Assembly: GCF_004361695.1 (NCBI RefSeq)
Contig: NZ_SNVW01000003.1
Coordinates: 186,001 to 250,000, forward strand
DNA length: 64,000 nt
Source of the DNA: Curtobacterium flaccumfaciens
GTDB lineage: Bacteria > Actinomycetota > Actinomycetes > Actinomycetales > Microbacteriaceae
Direction: 5' to 3'
Every line of letters begins with the position of its first letter. The stretch's first letter is position 1. Below the pieces are notes generated by a model. That model was not told the origin of the DNA. It did no database searches and saw nothing but the letters and a program-made list of their open reading frames with translations. Of the stretch, positions 61,286-64,000 are shown in pieces. The position numbers and the translations under genes are program-made.

Positions 61286-61335
61286 TGACGGCCTGGAGGC
61301 GCGTGGCGGCCCCGCCCCGCGCCTCCAGGCCGTCA
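61286..61335. repeat. Dispersed GGCCTGGAGGCGCG palindrome, full copy
   Basis: TGACGGCCTGGAGGCGCG (61286-61303) pairs perfectly over 18 bases with 61318-61335 around a 14-base loop TGGCGGCCCCGCCC. It lies between the ends of the convergent VOC and rpoC genes. Confidence 0.9.
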
Positions 61336-61350
61336 CGTGGTGACGACACG

Positions 61351-61388
61351 ACGAAGGCCCCGCCTCCTTGCGGAGACGGGGCCTTCGT
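61351..61388 (-). terminator. Terminator after rpoC
   Basis: ACGAAGGCCCCG (61351-61362) pairs perfectly with 61377-61388, with an inner CTCC/GGAG stem and loop TTGC, 15 bases past the rpoC stop. With the palindrome at 61286-61335 it forms a bidirectional stop between convergent genes. Confidence 0.85.
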
Positions 61389-61403
61389 GGGATCACATCA
61401 GAC

Positions 61404-64000
<2,597 letters not shown>

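Overview
The window is high-GC DNA of a Gram-positive actinobacterium, most likely a Microbacteriaceae member close to Curtobacterium. This is inferred from ribosomal-protein and RpoA sequence character, GTG/TTG starts, a class-E-type (LAXTG) surface anchor and the absence of outer-membrane genes. No species assignment can be proven from the sequence alone.

The backbone is the classical informational cluster, all on the minus strand and read from high to low coordinates: rpoC (3' part, 64000-61404), the str operon rpsL-rpsG-fusA-tuf (43919-39523), the S10/spc operon rpsJ to rplO (27609-17971), secY-adk-map (17824-15075), the alpha operon infA-rpmJ-rpsM-rpsK-rpoA-rplQ (13225-9976) and truA (2473-1568). 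Near-consensus promoters are visible before rpsL and infA. Strong hairpin terminators follow rpoC, tuf and rplQ. Two further hairpins sit inside the ribosomal operons, after rplE and after rplO.

The backbone is interrupted at its operon junctions by accessory blocks. (1) Between rpoC and rpsL lies a complete type IVa pilus locus, pilB-pilT-pilC / pilA / three large prepilin-like proteins-pilD-pilM-pilN-pilO (59557-46920), flanked by a GNAT/VOC pair and three membrane proteins. (2) Between tuf and rpsJ lie a small MT0933-type antitoxin-family protein, a giant 2.9-kilo-residue DUF11-repeat surface protein with an LAFTG sorting signal, a topoisomerase IB and a DarT-like ADP-ribosyltransferase with an N-terminal Cys/His motif and no visible DarG partner. 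(3) Between map and infA lies an LCP-family cell-wall glycopolymer transferase on the plus strand. (4) Between rplQ and truA lie a FUSC-like exporter, an ArsR-SRPBCC pair, an AfsR/SARP-type regulator and a DrrAB-like ABC exporter. At the left edge are an MBL-fold hydrolase coupled to truA and the start of a secreted lamin-tail-domain protein.

Non-coding structure includes a dispersed palindrome family built on GGCCTGGAGGCGCG/CGCGCCTCCAGGCC (three full hairpins, several half sites and one copy in frame inside pilT), and a 19-bp tandem array at 625-750 that ends in an inverted copy. No tRNA, rRNA, CRISPR array, insertion sequence or phage gene was recognised.
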